Positions 37,545 through 46,907 of a stretch of DNA of 64,000 nt are shown here, one piece after another. The notes under the pieces were generated by a model that was not told the origin of the DNA, did no database searches, and saw nothing but the letters and a program-made list of their open reading frames with translations. The position numbers and the translations under genes are program-made. Numbering within the stretch: the first letter of the stretch is position 1; each line of letters begins with the position of its first letter. This DNA comes from Ectothiorhodospira lacustris (GTDB lineage: Bacteria; Pseudomonadota; Gammaproteobacteria; Ectothiorhodospirales; Ectothiorhodospiraceae). The stretch is from positions 1-64,000 of the forward strand of contig NZ_JAJNQN010000019.1 of assembly GCF_022227845.1 (NCBI RefSeq). Reading direction: 5' to 3'.

Positions 37545-39092
37545 GTGTCCACGGTGGTAGAACCTCATTCCGCAACAGCCTCCTCTCACGCCAACCCGGA
37601 TGCCCCTCATGCCGTGGTCATCGGCAGCGGTTTCGGCGGCCTGGCCGCCGCCATCCGCCTGGGCGCCCGGGGATACCGGGTGACCGTACTGGAAAAGCTG
37701 GATGCACCCGGCGGTCGCGCCTATGTCTTCCGCAAGGACGGCTTCACCTTCGACGCCGGTCCCACCATCGTGACGGCCCCCTTCGTGCTTGAAGAGCTTT
37801 GGCAGCTGTGCGGGCGGCGCATGGAAGACGACGTGGACCTGCGCCCCATGGACCCCTTTTATCAGATCCGTTTCCATGACGGCGAGGTCTTCAACTACTG
37901 GGCCGACGTAGAGGCCGTGCGCGCGGAAGTGGCGCGTTTCTCCCCCGACGACCTGAACGGTTACGATGCCTACATGCGCGACAGTGAGGCCAACTACCGG
38001 GTCGGCTTCGAGAAACTGGCCCATATGCCCTTCAATTCCTGGACCGACATGGCCAAGGTGGTGCCGGAACTGCTGAAGTTGCGGGCTGATCGCAGTGTCT
38101 GCGGGCTGGTGGCCAAGCACATCAAGAACCCCCGTCTGCAGCAGGTACTGAGCTTCCATCCCCTGCTGGTGGGCGGCAATCCCTTCAGGACCACCTCGGC
38201 CTATTCCCTGATCTCCTATCTGGAGCGACGTTTCGGTGTTCACTCCGCCATGGGCGGAACCGGGCATATCGTCAAGGGTCTGGTCGGTCTGATCGAAGGG
38301 CAGGGCAATGTGGTGCTTTGCAATCAGGAGGTGCGGCAGATCCTGGTGGAGCATGGCCGCGCCACCGGTGTGCAACTGGCCTCCGGTGAGACTATCGCCG
38401 CCGATGTGGTGGTCTCCAATGCCGATTCGGCGTCCACTTACCGCTATCTGGTACCGGAAACCGCCCGTCGTAAGTGGACCAACCGGCGGGTCGAGCGTTC
38501 ACGTTATTCAATGAGTCTCATGGTCTGGTATTTCGGTACCAAGAAGCGCTATGAGGATGTCCCTCACCACTCCATCATTCTGGGGCCCCGCTACCGGGAG
38601 CTGCTGGATGACATCTTCGATCGCAAGGTACTGGCGGAAGATTTCAGCCTCTATCTGCATCGTCCCACCAAGACGGATCCTTCCCTGGCCCCGGAGGGTT
38701 GCGACACCTTCTATGTGCTGTCGCCCGTCCCGCATATGGAAAGCGGGGTGGATTGGCAGCAGCAGGCCGAACCCTATCGTCGCAAGATTGAAAAATATCT
38801 CTCGGAACACGTGCTGCCGGATCTGGAAAACCAGGTGGTGGCCTCCCACATGATTACTCCGCCGTATTTCCAGAACACCCTCTCTTCCTTCAGGGGGGCA
38901 GCCTTCGGGCTGGAGCCGATCCTGACCCAGAGCGCCTGGTTCCGTCCTCACAATCAAAGCGAGGATGTGGATCGGCTGTATCTGGTGGGTGCCGGCACCC
39001 ACCCCGGGGCCGGGATGCCGGGAGTCATTTCCTCGGCCAAGGTGCTGGATAGGGTGGTGCCGGATGCAGCGACTATCAAAGGTGCCTCATGA
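37545..39092 (+). CDS. crtI: phytoene desaturase
   Basis: The 515-residue flavoprotein has the N-terminal FAD loop VVIGSGFGGLAAAIRLGARG, PGGRAYVF and the C-terminal CrtI signature around LYLVGAGTHPGAGMPGVI. It desaturates phytoene, here probably to lycopene or neurosporene for spirilloxanthin-type carotenoids. It starts with GTG. crtB follows with a 4-base ATGA overlap. A PpsR box lies just upstream. Confidence 0.97.
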   Translation: MSTVVEPHSATASSHANPDAPHAVVIGSGFGGLAAAIRLGARGYRVTVLEKLDAPGGRAYVFRKDGFTFDAGPTIVTAPFVLEELWQLCGRRMEDDVDLRPMDPFYQIRFHDGEVFNYWADVEAVRAEVARFSPDDLNGYDAYMRDSEANYRVGFEKLAHMPFNSWTDMAKVVPELLKLRADRSVCGLVAKHIKNPRLQQVLSFHPLLVGGNPFRTTSAYSLISYLERRFGVHSAMGGTGHIVKGLVGLIEGQGNVVLCNQEVRQILVEHGRATGVQLASGETIAADVVVSNADSASTYRYLVPETARRKWTNRRVERSRYSMSLMVWYFGTKKRYEDVPHHSIILGPRYRELLDDIFDRKVLAEDFSLYLHRPTKTDPSLAPEGCDTFYVLSPVPHMESGVDWQQQAEPYRRKIEKYLSEHVLPDLENQVVASHMITPPYFQNTLSSFRGAAFGLEPILTQSAWFRPHNQSEDVDRLYLVGAGTHPGAGMPGVISSAKVLDRVVPDAATIKGAS

Positions 39093-40210
39093 TCAAGCTC
39101 AGATCCTCCGAAAAGCGCATGTCCCGGCGTGCCGCCGATGCGGCTGCCTGTCGGTCATTGCTGTGTGACGGCTCCCGGTCGTTCTATGCCGCTTCCATGT
39201 TCCTGCCCCAGCATATCCGACGGCCGGCAACCGCCATGTATGCCTTCTGCCGCCTGGCCGATGACGCCATCGACCTGGACGAGCGGGGGGATGGCCTGGA
39301 GCGCATGCAGGAGCGTCTGGATCGCATCTATGACGGCAATCCCCTGGATATTTCGGCAGATCGCGCCTTTGCCGAGGTGGTGCGGCGCTATTCCATTCCG
39401 AAGGCGCTGCCCCAAGCCCTGCTGGAAGGATTTGAATGGGATACCCAGGGGCATCGCTATCCTGATTTGGCATCGCTGGAGGCCTATGGCTCCCGGGTGG
39501 CCGGTACGGTCGGTGCCATGATGACCCTGGTGATGGGGGTGCGCTCGCCCGACGCCCTGGCCCGGGCCTGTGATCTGGGGGTGGCCATGCAGCTCACCAA
39601 CATCGCCCGTGATGTGGGTGAGGATGCCCGCAATGGCCGTATCTACTTGCCACTGAACTGGCTGCAGGAGAAGGGGATCGACCCGGAAGAATTTCTGGCC
39701 GATCCGCGTTTTACCCCGGAGATGGGGGAGATCGTGCAGCGCCTGCTCAAGGCGGCGGATGTACTCTATGAGCGGGGGGCCGTGGGGATTCATGCCCTGC
39801 CGCCGTCCTGCCGCAAAGGCATGCAGGCCGCCGCCGCCCTCTATTCCGAAATCGGTCGGGAAGTGGAGCGCAATGGGTGTGATTCCATCTCCCGGCGTGC
39901 GGTGACTTCTCCCGCCCGCAAGGTGCTGGCCCTGTACACCATGTCCCGACGCTGGGGCAGGGATGAGCTTCGAGTGATCAAGGAGATCCTTTCGGAGGAC
40001 CCGCTGGAGGCCAATCGTTTCCTGGTGGATGCGGTGCGGGAGCAGGAAGTGCTCAAGCAGGAGATTCGTCCCCAGGGCGTCGGCATGGGGCGCGTGGAGG
40101 ATCGCATCATGTGGCTGCACAACTTGTTTCAGCGGCTTGAGCAGCAGGAGCGCCGTTCACCACGGACTGCCCGCGCGCCCCGCTCCGGCAGGACGCCGGT
40201 AGCCGGTTGA
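39089..40210 (+). CDS. crtB: phytoene synthase
   Basis: The 373-residue enzyme has the two Asp-rich motifs of squalene/phytoene synthases: RLADDAIDLDERGDG near the N-terminus and TNIARDVGEDARNGRIYLP. It joins two geranylgeranyl diphosphates to make phytoene. It is coupled to crtI by overlap and converges on crtC across a strong terminator. Confidence 0.97.
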   Translation: MIKLRSSEKRMSRRAADAAACRSLLCDGSRSFYAASMFLPQHIRRPATAMYAFCRLADDAIDLDERGDGLERMQERLDRIYDGNPLDISADRAFAEVVRRYSIPKALPQALLEGFEWDTQGHRYPDLASLEAYGSRVAGTVGAMMTLVMGVRSPDALARACDLGVAMQLTNIARDVGEDARNGRIYLPLNWLQEKGIDPEEFLADPRFTPEMGEIVQRLLKAADVLYERGAVGIHALPPSCRKGMQAAAALYSEIGREVERNGCDSISRRAVTSPARKVLALYTMSRRWGRDELRVIKEILSEDPLEANRFLVDAVREQEVLKQEIRPQGVGMGRVEDRIMWLHNLFQRLEQQERRSPRTARAPRSGRTPVAG

Positions 40211-40237
40211 GCGGCTTTGTCCCACTGAGCGTGAACG

Positions 40238-40264
40238 TCGGGCCGGGTCTTGTACCCGGCCCGA
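40238..40264. terminator. bidirectional stem-loop between crtB and crtC
   Basis: TCGGGCCGGGT (40238-40248) pairs with ACCCGGCCCGA (40254-40264) with a 5-base loop. It lies 27 bases after crtB and just after crtC on the other strand, so it can stop transcription in both directions. The trailing T-run is short. Confidence 0.75.
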
Positions 40265-40270
40265 ATCGTT

Positions 40271-41182
40271 TCAGCCCCTTGCCCGGCGAGGCATCCGGAA
40301 CGGCAGCATGAGTTGCACCACGGCGGTCTCGAAGCGTTCCAGGGACAGGCTTTCATGGAATGCCAGCCCTGGTTCCCCTCCAATACGCGTGTCCAGCAGT
40401 GAGCGTACGTAGAAGGGGGTATCCGTCAGGGTCTGCCTGACGGCGGCGCGGCCATCGTCCGCACGGGTGGCCCGGTTGACCCGCCATCCCGAGATCGGGA
40501 GCCCCTGGCGTGGTGGTGGCTCGATATCCCGCACCCCGCCCCGAGGATCAAAGCGCAGAGTCAGCATGCGCTCCCGGTCGTCCCTTTGCGTGGCTTCGTA
40601 GAGCACCACGGTATCTCCGTTGGGCATGACGGCTCGTGACCAGTCCCAGTACCGAAAGCCCTGCTCCAGGGGTTCGGTCCCGATGTTGCTGTCCATGTAG
40701 CCGTGGCCCTGCCAGCGCAGCCCGGGTTGCTGCAAATCCACTTCCACTCGCGCACAGGGGGCGATGGGGCGCCACTGATGGCGTGCCTTTTGGTCCAGGG
40801 CATAGTGCCTGGTCGCCATGGCCTCGGGATGGAGCCGAATGGTGCCGCGAATGCGGCTGGGGAGCGGGGCGCTGACCTCGTTCAAGTGGACGGTCAGACC
40901 GTCCGGCCCCCATTCCAGGGCGCTGGGACCGATCACCAGATTGTCCTTGTCCCGTTGCAGATCGCCACGCCCGCGCTCGGTCATGGCCCAGCGCCGGGGT
41001 GTGTTGCCGTATAGGGCGACGTTGATCGACACGTGATGGCTGGGGTCTGCCGTGCCTCGCCGCCGGGCGAGGGCGTAATAGGGCGAAAAGACGCTGCCGA
41101 CGAAGGCAATCAGGGTGATGCCGTGGCAGCCGTCATCACTCCATGCATCCAGGTACCACCACAGATAGCCACCCGGAGTCAC
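40271..41182 (-). CDS. crtC: carotenoid 1,2-hydratase (hydroxyneurosporene synthase)
   Basis: The 303-residue protein has PGGYLWWYLDAWSDDG, VFSPYYALARRRG, GYMDSNIGTEPLEQGF and the RYWDWSRAVMP motif, all typical of CrtC. It adds water to the terminal double bond of neurosporene or lycopene. The start is taken as the GTG at 41182, which overlaps the crtD stop by 4 bases (GTGA) and gives the family N-terminus; the longer frame reads back into crtD. The operon is crtDC on the minus strand. Confidence 0.93.
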   Translation of the reverse strand: MTPGGYLWWYLDAWSDDGCHGITLIAFVGSVFSPYYALARRRGTADPSHHVSINVALYGNTPRRWAMTERGRGDLQRDKDNLVIGPSALEWGPDGLTVHLNEVSAPLPSRIRGTIRLHPEAMATRHYALDQKARHQWRPIAPCARVEVDLQQPGLRWQGHGYMDSNIGTEPLEQGFRYWDWSRAVMPNGDTVVLYEATQRDDRERMLTLRFDPRGGVRDIEPPPRQGLPISGWRVNRATRADDGRAAVRQTLTDTPFYVRSLLDTRIGGEPGLAFHESLSLERFETAVVQLMLPFRMPRRARG

Positions 41183-42681
41183 CACTTCCGAGAAGTCAGG
41201 TCCTGTATCACGGTCCGTGCCGCCAGTCGCCCCGACAGCGTTGCCATGGGAACGCCCGCTCCCGGATGCACGCTGCCCCCCGCCAAGTACAGCCCCGGGA
41301 CTTGGCTGCGACTCCCCGGCCGGTCGAACGACGCTCGCCATCCATGGCTCGCCCGGCCGTAGAGTGCGCCCCCCGTCGCCGGGAACAGGTGTTCGAAGTC
41401 CGTCGGTGTGGTGATCAGATGCGGCGATTCGTTCAGGTCGATCTTCAGACCACAGCGAGCCAGGAGCCTGAAGGTGCTCTCCTCGCATTGGGCAATCTCC
41501 GTGGGTTTGTAATGGTGTTGATCGCCGATTGGCGGGGCATTAACCAGGCAGAGTAACCGCTCCGCACCGGATTGTCCGTGACAATCATCATCCTGGCGAT
41601 CCTGGGCGCAGATATAAACCGTGGGTTCCTTGGGTAGGCGGTGATGTTCGAAGATGTCCCGAAACTCCGCCTGATAATCACTGGAAAAAAAGACGTTGTG
41701 CCTGATCAGGGGGAAGCCCTGGGGGGCGGCCTTCAGGCTCCAGGTCAGGGCCGACAAGGACCGTTGTCCTGGTTCCGGTCCCTGCACGGCACCGGCCACC
41801 TCGATCCCCAGGCGCCCCCGGGACAGGGCACCGATGTCTCCGTTGAAGACGACCAGATCGGCATCCAGTGATTCGTTCTCGTCGAGGGTGACCCCACAGA
41901 CGCGCCCGGCCCGAGCGTTGATGCGGCTGACCGGGGTGTTAAAGAGAAACTGCACACCCTGGGCGGCGGCCAGTTTGTAAAGTGCTTCAGGCAGGCGGGA
42001 CATGCCGCCCTCCACGCTCCAGACTCCCTCCTGTTCCACGTGGGTGATGAGCATCAGGGTGGCGGGTGCCTGATAGGGAGAAGAGCCGCAATAGGTGGAA
42101 TAACGACCGAACAACTGACGCAGTCGGGGGTTGTGAAAATGCCTGCCCAGGGCGTGCCAGAGGGTGTCATAGGGGGATATCCGGATCAGGTCGCCGATGC
42201 CCCTGAGGCCGGAGCGGCTTACCAGGCCGGCAGGGGTGGGGCGGGAATCGCGGATGAAGGTGTTTTCAAGGGTCCGGTAGGTTCGCCTGGCCCGCTGGCA
42301 GAACTCCTTGAACCGGCGCGCCTCGCCGGGGCCGGCGAATTCCCCGATGGCCGCAGCGGAACGCTCCGGGTCTGCAAACAGGTCCAGTCTCTCGTCCTCG
42401 CTCCAGGCGTGACGCGCCAGGATTTGAAGCGGTCTGAGGCAGAGATGATCGTCCAGACGAGTGCCTGCGGACTCAAATAGTTCATCGAATACCCAGCGCA
42501 TGGTGAAGACGGTGGGACCCGAATCGATGGGGACGCCGTCCACCATGACTTCCCTGATCTTGCCCCCGGGGGTGGCGGCCTTCTCCAGGACGAGAACCTC
42601 TATGCCTTGTCGGTTTAGTTCCAGTGCTGCAGACAGTCCGGCGATACCGGCGCCGACGATGATTGCCTTGGGATTTTGCAC
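41179..42681 (-). CDS. crtD: methoxyneurosporene dehydrogenase (CrtD)
   Basis: The 500-residue flavoprotein has the FAD loop AIIVGAGIAGLSAALELNRQG, LEKAATPGGKIR and the C-terminal LYLAGGSVHPGAGVPMA. It introduces the 3,4 double bond into hydroxylated or methoxylated carotenoids. The GTG at 42681 is chosen because the family N-terminus starts there, AGGAGG lies upstream and an earlier ATG (42759) would fall inside the divergent promoter. It is first in crtDC. Confidence 0.94.
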   Translation of the reverse strand: MQNPKAIIVGAGIAGLSAALELNRQGIEVLVLEKAATPGGKIREVMVDGVPIDSGPTVFTMRWVFDELFESAGTRLDDHLCLRPLQILARHAWSEDERLDLFADPERSAAAIGEFAGPGEARRFKEFCQRARRTYRTLENTFIRDSRPTPAGLVSRSGLRGIGDLIRISPYDTLWHALGRHFHNPRLRQLFGRYSTYCGSSPYQAPATLMLITHVEQEGVWSVEGGMSRLPEALYKLAAAQGVQFLFNTPVSRINARAGRVCGVTLDENESLDADLVVFNGDIGALSRGRLGIEVAGAVQGPEPGQRSLSALTWSLKAAPQGFPLIRHNVFFSSDYQAEFRDIFEHHRLPKEPTVYICAQDRQDDDCHGQSGAERLLCLVNAPPIGDQHHYKPTEIAQCEESTFRLLARCGLKIDLNESPHLITTPTDFEHLFPATGGALYGRASHGWRASFDRPGSRSQVPGLYLAGGSVHPGAGVPMATLSGRLAARTVIQDLTSRKW

Positions 42682-42724
42682 CTGAATTGCTGCCTCCTGC
42701 AAAGGCCTTTGACTCGGCCGGGGG

Positions 42725-42771
42725 TTGTGTCTATGCTGAGCACCAAGCATAAGTGACAACCTAACCTTACA
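42725..42771. promoter_or_regulatory. divergent crtD-crtE control region
   Basis: On the plus strand TTGTGT (42725-42730) and CATAAG (42748-42753) are 17 bases apart, a fair -35/-10 pair for crtE. The region around 42725-42760 is a hyphenated palindrome (TTGTGTCTATGCT against AGCATAAGTGACAA), so the minus strand offers TTGTCA and a similar -10 for crtD. At 42754-42771 lies TGA-N12-ACA, a PpsR/CrtJ box with one mismatch. Confidence 0.6.
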
Positions 42772-42791
42772 CTACGGGGCGGAGGCAAACC

Positions 42792-43661
42792 ATGGATGCC
42801 ATGACGCGGATTGAGCAGGCTTTGAACCAGGCGCTGGCCCGTGGGGAGACCCCGGCCTGTCCGCCGCTGCTCGCTGAGGCGTTGAGGTATTCGGTCTTTC
42901 CCGGCGGTGCCCGGATCCGGCCCCAGCTGTGTGTTGCCGTGGCCCAGGCCTGCGGCGATGATGCGCCGGAGCTTGTCGATGCGGCGGCTGCTTCCATTGA
43001 ACTCATGCATTGCGCCTCTCTGGTGCACGACGACCTGCCCTGTTTCGACAGTGCCGACATGCGTCGCGGCAAGCCCTCGGTCCACGCGGCCTACGGTGAG
43101 CGTCTGGCCGTGCTGGCGGGCGACGCGCTGATCATCATGGCCATGGAGGCGCTGGTGCATGGCGCTACCCGCAGGCCCGAGCGTCTGGCGCCATTGCTGC
43201 TGACCGTGGGACAGGGTGTCAGTGTGCCTTCCGGCATCATCCCCGGGCAGGCCTGGGAATGTGAACCGTCAGTGGATCTGGCCCAGTACCAGCGTGCCAA
43301 GACCGGTGCCCTGTTCGCCGCCGCCACCATGGCCGGGGCCGTAGCCGCAGGTCATGAGGCTGCTGGCTGGCGGGCGTTGGGCGAGAAGCTGGGTGAGGCC
43401 TTCCAGGTGGCGGACGATCTGCGCGATGTGGCGTCCAATCCGGAAGAGTTGGGCAAGCCGGTGGGTCAGGACGAGGCCCTGGGCCGTCCCAATGCCGTGG
43501 CGACCCATGGCATCAAGGGGGCCACCAAGTACCTCAAGCAGTTGCTTGATGAGGCCATGGCCTCCATCCCTTCCTGTCAGGGCGAGGCGGAACTGCGCGT
43601 GCTGCTGATGAAGAAGGCCGCCAAGTTCCTGCCCAAGGAACTGGCCCAGCAGGCGGCCTGA
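42792..43661 (+). CDS. crtE: geranylgeranyl diphosphate synthase
   Basis: The 289-residue prenyltransferase has the first Asp-rich motif in HDDLPCFDSADMRRG and the second in FQVADDLRDV. It makes the C20 precursor of carotenoids and of the phytyl tail of bacteriochlorophyll. GGAGG lies 8 bases before the ATG. crtF follows after 7 bases. Confidence 0.96.
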   Translation: MDAMTRIEQALNQALARGETPACPPLLAEALRYSVFPGGARIRPQLCVAVAQACGDDAPELVDAAAASIELMHCASLVHDDLPCFDSADMRRGKPSVHAAYGERLAVLAGDALIIMAMEALVHGATRRPERLAPLLLTVGQGVSVPSGIIPGQAWECEPSVDLAQYQRAKTGALFAAATMAGAVAAGHEAAGWRALGEKLGEAFQVADDLRDVASNPEELGKPVGQDEALGRPNAVATHGIKGATKYLKQLLDEAMASIPSCQGEAELRVLLMKKAAKFLPKELAQQAA

Positions 43662-43668
43662 TCCGATC

Positions 43669-44826
43669 ATGGCGCACAGGCCAGGGAAGGTGAGGGCCTT
43701 TTCCCGGGGCCCTGTCTGGCGGGGTCATTTCCTGGCCCTGCGCAACCGTATCCTTTCCAGTCCCCGTTTCCAGCGCTGGGCTGCCGCATTCCCCCTGACC
43801 CGTCCCGTCGCTCATCATCGGGCCCGCCGGATGTTCGATATCGTGGCGGGCTTCGTCTATTCGCAGGTCCTGTACGCCTGTGTCCATCTGCGGATTATTG
43901 AGTTACTGCATGAGTCGGGGCCGTTGACCATCGAAGAGCTGGCCGCCCGGGTGGATCTGCCCGAGGAGTCCTGCCTGCTGCTGGCAAAGGCGGCGGCGTC
44001 ATTGGAACTGATGGAGTACTACGGGCGAGGGCGCTGGGGGTTGGGGCGGCAGGGTGCGGCCATGATCGCCAATCCCGGGGTGGCTGCCATGGTCGAGCAC
44101 CATGTCATGCTGTATGAAGATCTGCAGGACCCCGTGGCCCTGCTGCGGGCCGGCAAGAACGGGCAGACGCGGTTGGGCCGTTTCTGGGCCTATGCCGGAC
44201 AGGAGCCGCCTGGTGGTCTGGATGGCGGGCGGGTTGACGAGTACACACGGCTGATGTCCGTCTCCCAGCAGCTGGTGGCCGAGGAGATTCTCGATGCCTT
44301 CACACCCAGGGGTTACACCCGGTTGATGGATCTTGGCGGCGGGAACGCCACCTTTCTCTCCGCGGTGGCCGGCAGGCTGCCGGATCTGGAGCTGGTGCTG
44401 TTCGACCTGCCGGCAGTGGCCGAGAAGGCCCGAACCCGTTTTGCCGAGCTGGGCCTGGCGCATCGGGCCACGGCCATCGGCGGCGATTTCTTTTCGGATC
44501 CGCTGCCCCGGGGGGCGGACCTGATATCCCTGGTGCGCGTGGTCCATGACCACAATGACAATCACATTCTCGGGCTCTTTCGCTCCATTCGGGAGGCATT
44601 GCCGGATCATGGCGCATTGCTGCTGGCCGAGCCCATGTCCGGCACCTCGGGGGCGGAACCCATGGGTGATGCCTATTTCGGCATGTATCTTTTTGCAATG
44701 GGGCGAGGACGTCCCAGAACCCCTTCAGAGCTGGAAGAAATGCTTTTTAAATCAGGGTTTACGCGTGTTCGCCTGATTCCCACCAGAACACCTTTATTGA
44801 CACGTGTCATGTTGGCTCAACCCTGA
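43669..44826 (+). CDS. crtF: hydroxyneurosporene/rhodopin O-methyltransferase
   Basis: The 385-residue protein has an N-terminal dimerisation region (FVYSQVLYACVHLRIIELL) and a C-terminal SAM-binding domain with LMDLGGGNATFLSAVAG and DLISLVRVVHDH. CrtF methylates the C-1 hydroxyl of carotenoids. It is the last gene of crtEF, separated from bchC by 99 bases with the bchC promoter. Confidence 0.93.
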   Translation: MAHRPGKVRAFSRGPVWRGHFLALRNRILSSPRFQRWAAAFPLTRPVAHHRARRMFDIVAGFVYSQVLYACVHLRIIELLHESGPLTIEELAARVDLPEESCLLLAKAAASLELMEYYGRGRWGLGRQGAAMIANPGVAAMVEHHVMLYEDLQDPVALLRAGKNGQTRLGRFWAYAGQEPPGGLDGGRVDEYTRLMSVSQQLVAEEILDAFTPRGYTRLMDLGGGNATFLSAVAGRLPDLELVLFDLPAVAEKARTRFAELGLAHRATAIGGDFFSDPLPRGADLISLVRVVHDHNDNHILGLFRSIREALPDHGALLLAEPMSGTSGAEPMGDAYFGMYLFAMGRGRPRTPSELEEMLFKSGFTRVRLIPTRTPLLTRVMLAQP

Positions 44827-44837
44827 CCTGGGGTGAG

Positions 44838-44877
44838 TGTTAGTTTGGGTTGACAACATCCGGGGTCACGCTAGACT
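44838..44877 (+). promoter_or_regulatory. PpsR/CrtJ box over the bchC promoter
   Basis: TGT (44838-44840) and ACA (44853-44855) are exactly 12 bases apart. The right half lies within TTGACA (44850-44855), a perfect -35 hexamer, and TAGACT (44872-44877) follows after 16 bases as a -10. A repressor on the box would cover the -35, the same arrangement as at the bchC promoter of Rhodobacter capsulatus. Confidence 0.82.
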
Positions 44878-44925
44878 TACACGCATATCTTGTAGGGCCA
44901 AGTCCGGTCACAGGCCAATATCCTT

Positions 44926-45885
44926 ATGAAAGCGACAGCCGTCGTCATCCAACAACCTGAATCCCTTGAAATCCGCGAACTGGAGCTGACCGCTCCCGGT
45001 GCGGCGGATGTGGTTGTGGCAATCGACTGGAGCGGGATCAGCACCGGCACCGAAAGGTTGCTCTGGACCGGCAAGATGCCCAGTTTCCCCGGTATGGGCT
45101 ATCCCCTGGTTCCCGGTTACGAGTCCGTGGGCCGGATCACTCAGGCAGGCCCTGACTCCGGTCGTCAGGAAGGCGAATGGGTCTTTGTCCCCGGCGCTTC
45201 CTGCTACGGTGAGGTGAAGGGGCTGTTCGGCGGTGCTTCGTCCCGCGTGGTGGTGCCCGGCAGTAAGGTGGTGCCCATCCCTGACCGTCTCGGCGAGGAA
45301 GGCGTGCTGCTGGCGCTGGCTGCCACCGCCTACCATGCCATTTTTCAGGGTCAGCCCGCGGATGAGGCGGCGTCTTTCCGGTTGCCCGACCTCATCATCG
45401 GTCACGGCGTTCTGGGTCGTCTGCTGGCGCGCGTCGCCGTGGCGGCCGGTGCTTCCCCGGTGGTCTGGGAGCTGAACGAGTCCCGTGCCGCCGGTGCCGA
45501 AGGCTATGCCGTCATGCACCCGGATCAGGATGGGCGTCGCGACTATCACACCATCGTGGATGTGAGTGGTGATAGCGCGCTGCTGGATACCCTGATTGCC
45601 CGCCTGGCACCGGGGGGGGAGGTGGTCCTCGCCGGTTTTTATAGCCAGCCGCTTTCGTTTGCCTTCCCGCCCGCGTTTATGCGCGAAGCCCGGATCCGCT
45701 GTGCTGCCGAATGGCGCGCGCCCGATCTGGCGGCGGTGAAGGCGCTCATCGATTCCGGCCGACTGTCTCTGGGCGGCCTCATCACACACCGCCGTCCCGC
45801 AGCTCAGGCCGATGAGGCCTATCGGACGGCATTCGGTGATCCCGAATGCCTGAAAATGGTGCTGGACTGGAGAGCCAGCCAGTGA
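44926..45885 (+). CDS. bchC: 3-hydroxyethyl bacteriochlorophyllide a dehydrogenase
   Basis: The 319-residue protein is an alcohol-dehydrogenase-like enzyme with a Rossmann region (IGHGVLGRLLARVAVAAG) and the N-terminal domain SGISTGTERLLWTG. It oxidises the 3-hydroxyethyl group to acetyl in bacteriochlorophyll a synthesis, which argues for a BChl a or b with an acetyl group. It is first of bchCXYZ and probably continues into puf. It overlaps bchX by 4 bases (GTGA). Confidence 0.95.
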   Translation: MKATAVVIQQPESLEIRELELTAPGAADVVVAIDWSGISTGTERLLWTGKMPSFPGMGYPLVPGYESVGRITQAGPDSGRQEGEWVFVPGASCYGEVKGLFGGASSRVVVPGSKVVPIPDRLGEEGVLLALAATAYHAIFQGQPADEAASFRLPDLIIGHGVLGRLLARVAVAAGASPVVWELNESRAAGAEGYAVMHPDQDGRRDYHTIVDVSGDSALLDTLIARLAPGGEVVLAGFYSQPLSFAFPPAFMREARIRCAAEWRAPDLAAVKALIDSGRLSLGGLITHRRPAAQADEAYRTAFGDPECLKMVLDWRASQ

Positions 45886-46907
45886 GTGGTGGCGGTCATA
45901 CGACTTCCGTATCCGTTGATAGGCTCAGGGAACCGATGGGTTCCGGAGCGGCGGGGACGATCCTTTCTGAAGGGGATGAGCGCGTGCAAAGTAGTACAGC
46001 CAAAGAAACCCAGATCATCGCAATCTATGGCAAGGGTGGTATTGGCAAGAGTTTCACCCTGTCGAACCTGTCCTACATGATGGCCCAGCAGGGCAAGCGC
46101 GTCCTGCTCATCGGCTGTGATCCCAAGAGCGACACCACCTCTTTGCTGTTCGGCGGCAAGGCCTGTCCCACCATCATCGAGACCGCTGCCCGCAAGAAGC
46201 TGGCGGGTGAGGAAGTGGAGATCGGCGATGTCTGCTTCAAACGCGGCGGCGTGTTTGCCATGGAACTGGGTGGCCCTGAAGTGGGTCGTGGCTGCGGTGG
46301 TCGCGGCATCATCCATGGTTTCGAAATCCTGGAAAAGCTGGGTTTCCATGACTGGGGATTCGACTACGTGCTGCTGGACTTCCTGGGCGACGTGGTTTGC
46401 GGCGGTTTTGGTCTGCCCATCGCCCGCGACATGTGCCAGAAGGTCATCGTTGTGGGATCCAATGACCTGCAGTCCCTTTATGTGGTGAATAACGTCTGCT
46501 CCGCAGTGGAATATTTCCGTCGTCTGGGCGGTAATGTGGGTGTGGCGGGTATTGTCATCAACAAGGATGACGGCACCGGCGAGGCCCAGGCCTTCGCCCA
46601 GGCGGCCGGCATCCCCGTCCTGGCCTCCATCCCTGCCAACGAAGACATTCGCAGAAAGAGCGCCAATTACCAGATCGTCGCCCATCCGGACGGCGAGTGG
46701 GGGCCGCTGTTCGAGGCTTTGGCGGCCCAGGTGGCTGAAGCACCGCCGCAGCGGCCCAAGCCGCTGACCCAGGATGAATTGCTGGGGTTGTTCTCCAGTG
46801 ATGCCGTGGGACGGGACGTGGTACTTGAACCGGCGACCTGGGAAGATGTCCATGGCCATGCCATGGTCAAAAAGCCCTCCCTTGAGGTGATCTATGACGA
46901 TGTCTGA
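45882..46907 (+). CDS. bchX: chlorophyllide a reductase iron protein subunit X
   Basis: The 341-residue protein resembles NifH: Walker A YGKGGIGKSFTLSNL, cysteine ligands of the bridging [4Fe-4S] cluster in GRGCGGRGI and GDVVCGGFG, and a C-terminal region around RRKSANYQIV. It passes electrons with ATP hydrolysis to BchYZ. The GTG at 45882 overlaps the bchC stop; the first 40 residues are an extension that is poorly conserved in the family. Confidence 0.96.
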   Translation: MSGGGHTTSVSVDRLREPMGSGAAGTILSEGDERVQSSTAKETQIIAIYGKGGIGKSFTLSNLSYMMAQQGKRVLLIGCDPKSDTTSLLFGGKACPTIIETAARKKLAGEEVEIGDVCFKRGGVFAMELGGPEVGRGCGGRGIIHGFEILEKLGFHDWGFDYVLLDFLGDVVCGGFGLPIARDMCQKVIVVGSNDLQSLYVVNNVCSAVEYFRRLGGNVGVAGIVINKDDGTGEAQAFAQAAGIPVLASIPANEDIRRKSANYQIVAHPDGEWGPLFEALAAQVAEAPPQRPKPLTQDELLGLFSSDAVGRDVVLEPATWEDVHGHAMVKKPSLEVIYDDV

